Shown piece after piece: positions 62,260-64,000 of a stretch of DNA of 64,000 nucleotides. The stretch is from the NCBI RefSeq assembly GCF_036226445.1, contig NZ_CP108474.1, positions 1,116,001-1,180,000 on the forward strand, given 5' to 3'. Each line of letters starts with the position of its first letter. The stretch's first letter is position 1. A program made the translations under genes and the position numbers. The stretch comes from Streptomyces sp. NBC_01255. Its GTDB lineage: Bacteria; Actinomycetota; Actinomycetes; Streptomycetales; Streptomycetaceae. Under the pieces are notes generated by a model, which had not been told where the DNA came from, made no database searches, and was given only the letters and a program-made list of their open reading frames with translations.

Positions 62260-63542
62260 CAGGAGGAGAGCGCCGTCTTCGCCTCGGTGAAGTACTGCTT
62301 CACCGCGTCCCCGACCGGCCGCTCGCCCAGGGACATCTCCTCGGCGAGCCGCATGAAGGCGGCCTCGCAGACGTCGGCGCCGGCCGGGTGCGGGGTGATC
62401 GGCTCCAGGACGCGGGACTCGACGAGCTGCTTCTCGTAGGCGGCGATCTGCTTGCCGACCTCGTCGGTCGGCACGTACGCCTGGTACTGGGCTTCGGTGG
62501 CCGGGACGCCCCGGTCGTATCCCATGATCTTCCCGACCTCGGGGTCGTGGACCATGAAGTCGATGAACTGGGCGGCCTCCTTGGGGTGCTTGGTGCGCTT
62601 GGAGGCGCTGAGCATGAGGGAACCGAGGTACTGACCGGTCTTGCGACCGTCGGTGGTGGGGATGGGGGCGAGGCCGTACCGGCTCTTGCCCTCGGAGGTG
62701 TAGCGGACGGCGAAGTTGTCCCAGGTGAACTCGCAGCCGGCGAGTTCGGCGGTGACCGCCGACTTGGGCTTGGCCGGGATGGTCTTCTTCGGATCGGCGT
62801 AGACGCCGGACTTCACCCGCTCGAACGCCTTGGTCCACCAGTCCGTCAGGTCCGCCTCGGTGAAGCCGAGGCCGGAGGTGGTGAAGAACGCCTTGCCGTG
62901 CTGGCGCAGGTAGAGGTCGTACAGGTACATGATCCCGTACGGTCCCGCGTCGCCGGCCCTGCCCTGAGTCTCCTGGATCCGGGCGAGGGCCGCGTGGTAC
63001 TCGTCCCAGGTCCAGCCCGGCTTCGGGGTGACCCCGGCCTTGGTGAAGACGGCCTGGTCGACGACGAGGGCCATCGAGTTGCTGCCGACGGGGACGCCGA
63101 GGAGCTTGCCGTCGACCTCGCCGAACTTCTCCAGGCCGGCGCGGAAGCCGTCGAGGCGGAGGTTCCCCGCCCCGGCCTGCTCGCGCAGGTCGAGGAGGAC
63201 GTTCTTCGCGTCGTACTTGCGCAGGAAGCCGATGGCGTTCTGGAAGACGTCCGGTGCGTTGCCGCCCGAGGCCTGGGTGTTGAACTTCTTCCAGAAGTCG
63301 GCGTAGGGCTGGAAGTCGGTCTTGATCTTGATCTTCGGGAACTTCTTCTCGAAGAGCGCGATCGACTGGTTGATCCGCTTGGCCCGGTCTTCCGAGCCCC
63401 ACCAGCTGTACCGAATGGTGACCGTGCCGTCTCCGGAGCCCGAGCCGGAACCGCAGCCCGCCGCGGTCAGGCCGAGAGCCGCAAGAGAGCCGCCGGCGAC
63501 CTTCAGCATGCTCCGACGGTCAACAGTGCCTTGAGTACGCAC
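62259..63542 (-). CDS. Sugar ABC importer solute-binding lipoprotein (YesO-like)
   Basis: This 427-residue lipoprotein starts at a GTG. It has twin arginines (R9-R10) and lipobox 'LTAAGC' with C30. The mature part is a type 1 carbohydrate-binding protein ('IRYSWWGSEDRAKRINQSIALFEKKFP', 'NAPDVFQNAIGFLRKYDAKNVLLDL', 'YDRGVPATEAQYQAY'), close in layout to YesO. It is first in the importer operon, behind a strong promoter and a perfect LacI-type palindrome. Confidence 0.93.
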   Translation of the reverse strand: MRTQGTVDRRSMLKVAGGSLAALGLTAAGCGSGSGSGDGTVTIRYSWWGSEDRAKRINQSIALFEKKFPKIKIKTDFQPYADFWKKFNTQASGGNAPDVFQNAIGFLRKYDAKNVLLDLREQAGAGNLRLDGFRAGLEKFGEVDGKLLGVPVGSNSMALVVDQAVFTKAGVTPKPGWTWDEYHAALARIQETQGRAGDAGPYGIMYLYDLYLRQHGKAFFTTSGLGFTEADLTDWWTKAFERVKSGVYADPKKTIPAKPKSAVTAELAGCEFTWDNFAVRYTSEGKSRYGLAPIPTTDGRKTGQYLGSLMLSASKRTKHPKEAAQFIDFMVHDPEVGKIMGYDRGVPATEAQYQAYVPTDEVGKQIAAYEKQLVESRVLEPITPHPAGADVCEAAFMRLAEEMSLGERPVGDAVKQYFTEAKTALSS

Positions 63543-63560
63543 AGTTCGTCCTCCGCGCGT

Positions 63561-63588
63561 TAATGGAACGTTTCAGGAAAGCGCTTGC
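63561..63588. promoter_or_regulatory. Degenerate LacI-type sites downstream of the importer promoter
   Basis: TGGAACGTTTCA (63564-63575) is one mismatch pair away from a perfect palindrome, and GGAAAGCGCTTGC (63576-63588) has the AAGCGCTT core. Both lie between the -10 box and the start codon, a typical repressor position. Confidence 0.5.
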
Positions 63589-63594
63589 TGGGCC

Positions 63595-63623
63595 AAAGTA
63601 GGGTCGTCCGCCAGCCACGTCAA
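63595..63623 (-). promoter_or_regulatory. Promoter of the third importer operon
   Basis: On the minus strand TTGACG (63623-63618) and TACTTT (63600-63595) are separated by exactly 17 bases, the clearest promoter in the window. The -35 box overlaps a partial LacI-type core (GAAGCGTTGA). The start codon is at 63542. Confidence 0.7.
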
Positions 63624-63640
63624 CGCTTCGGACCGGATCT

Positions 63641-63656
63641 TTCGAAGCGCTTCGAA
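63641..63656. promoter_or_regulatory. LacI-type operator upstream of the third importer
   Basis: TTCGAAGCGCTTCGAA is a perfect 16-bp palindrome containing the 14-bp site found at 12624, 21977 and 22147. It lies 18 bases upstream of the -35 box of the binding-protein promoter. Confidence 0.8.
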
Positions 63657-63715
63657 GGACGTGACAGGTGGACCCCTGTGAAAGGATTCAATATCGGGCC
63701 GGTCAGACAGGCCGG

Positions 63716-64000
63716 TCAGGCCAGCCTGATGACGTTCCAGGACATCGGCTCCAGGACCGCCCGCAACAGCCCGCCGTCGAGCGTCGAGCCGCCCACCGTC
63801 GAACCCTCCACCGGGTGCGGCACGACCCGCTCCGGCTCGTCGAGTGTGTTGCGGGCCTCCGGATCCGCGTCGGCGAGCGCGCTGTGCTCGACGACCCGGT
63901 CGAGACCGAGGCCGCGCAGGGTCACCTCCAGCGGCAGGGGCGTGTCCCGGTCGCGGTTGACGGCGAAGACGGTCACGGTGCCGTCCTCGGCGCGCACGGC
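63716..64000 (-). CDS. GH51 alpha-L-arabinofuranosidase, C-terminal part (gene continues past the right edge)
   Basis: Only the last 95 or so residues are inside the window; the gene starts further right. They form the C-terminal beta-sandwich of GH51 enzymes ('TVTVFAVNRDRDTPLPLEVTLRGLG', 'NTLDEPERVVPHP', 'AVLEPMSWNVIRLA'). GH51 enzymes release L-arabinose from arabinan or arabinoxylan fragments, usually in the cytoplasm. The catalytic residues are outside the window. It is upstream of, and on the same strand as, the third importer operon; direct GGCCGGTCAG repeats lie just after its stop. Confidence 0.87.
   Translation of the reverse strand, partial: AVRAEDGTVTVFAVNRDRDTPLPLEVTLRGLGLDRVVEHSALADADPEARNTLDEPERVVPHPVEGSTVGGSTLDGGLLRAVLEPMSWNVIRLA

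Overview
The window is high-GC (about 70 percent or more by eye), has strong G/C bias at third codon positions, uses GTG starts often and chains genes through ATGA/GTGA overlaps. With Tat/lipoprotein binding proteins, SigE-type sigma factors, HTH-DUF397 pairs and sugar ABC importers that lack their own ATPase, this points to a Streptomyces-type actinomycete chromosome. Most of the window is a polysaccharide utilisation region directed at plant pectin side chains: rhamnogalacturonan I, arabinan and (arabino)galactan. Enzyme specificities below are family-level unless stated.

Layout. 1-2380: end of a GH42 beta-galactosidase and a secreted GH53 galactanase. 2442-6983 (minus): a five-gene oxidative route for a galactose-like sugar (SDR dehydrogenase, SMP-30 lactonase, DgoD-type dehydratase, PfkB kinase, KDPG/KDPGal aldolase), divergent from a ROK regulator. 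8446-12646: IclR regulator divergent from an enolase-superfamily dehydratase, a zinc dehydrogenase and an unrecognised protein. 12765-25088: LacI regulator, GH95 and GH42 enzymes, an Lpl-type ABC importer, and a divergent GH3 enzyme with an inserted beta-trefoil-like stretch. 25125-28558: a housekeeping island (HTH-DUF397 pair, small proteins, MFS drug exporter). 28824-34602: GH31 xylosidase-type enzyme, GntR regulator, DHDPS-family aldolase/dehydratase and IlvD-type sugar-acid dehydratase. 34741-45015: a second ABC importer with a Gfo/Idh/MocA oxidoreductase, a PmoA-like protein, GH43, an SGNH acetylesterase, PL1 pectate lyase and CE8 pectin methylesterase. 45031-48362 (minus): type-B carboxylesterase and PL4 rhamnogalacturonan lyase. 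48472-51436: PadR/HAAS pair, a small membrane protein, and a SigE-family sigma factor with its membrane partner. 51426-55757: a second LacI regulator divergent from a GH2 beta-galactosidase. 55782-63542 (minus): SGNH acetylesterase, PL26-type exo-rhamnogalacturonan lyase, YesL-like protein and a third ABC importer. 63716-64000: tail of a GH51 arabinofuranosidase.

How it works together (inference). Secreted PL1, CE8, PL4, GH53 and acetylesterases would cut pectin outside the cell. Three importers would take up the oligosaccharides, probably powered by a shared MsiK-type ATPase encoded elsewhere. Cytoplasmic GH2/GH42/GH43/GH51/GH95/PL26-type enzymes would release monomers, and the sugar-acid cassettes would lead galactose- and arabinose-like sugars toward pyruvate. 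Perfect palindromes with the core TCGAAGCGCTTCGA, or its centre GAAGCGCTTC, recur in front of the first LacI gene and all three importer operons, suggesting one LacI-family regulon. An 18-bp motif shared by the IclR-adjacent promoter and the second importer promoter suggests a second layer of control. No CRISPR array, tRNA, rRNA, insertion sequence or phage gene was seen.
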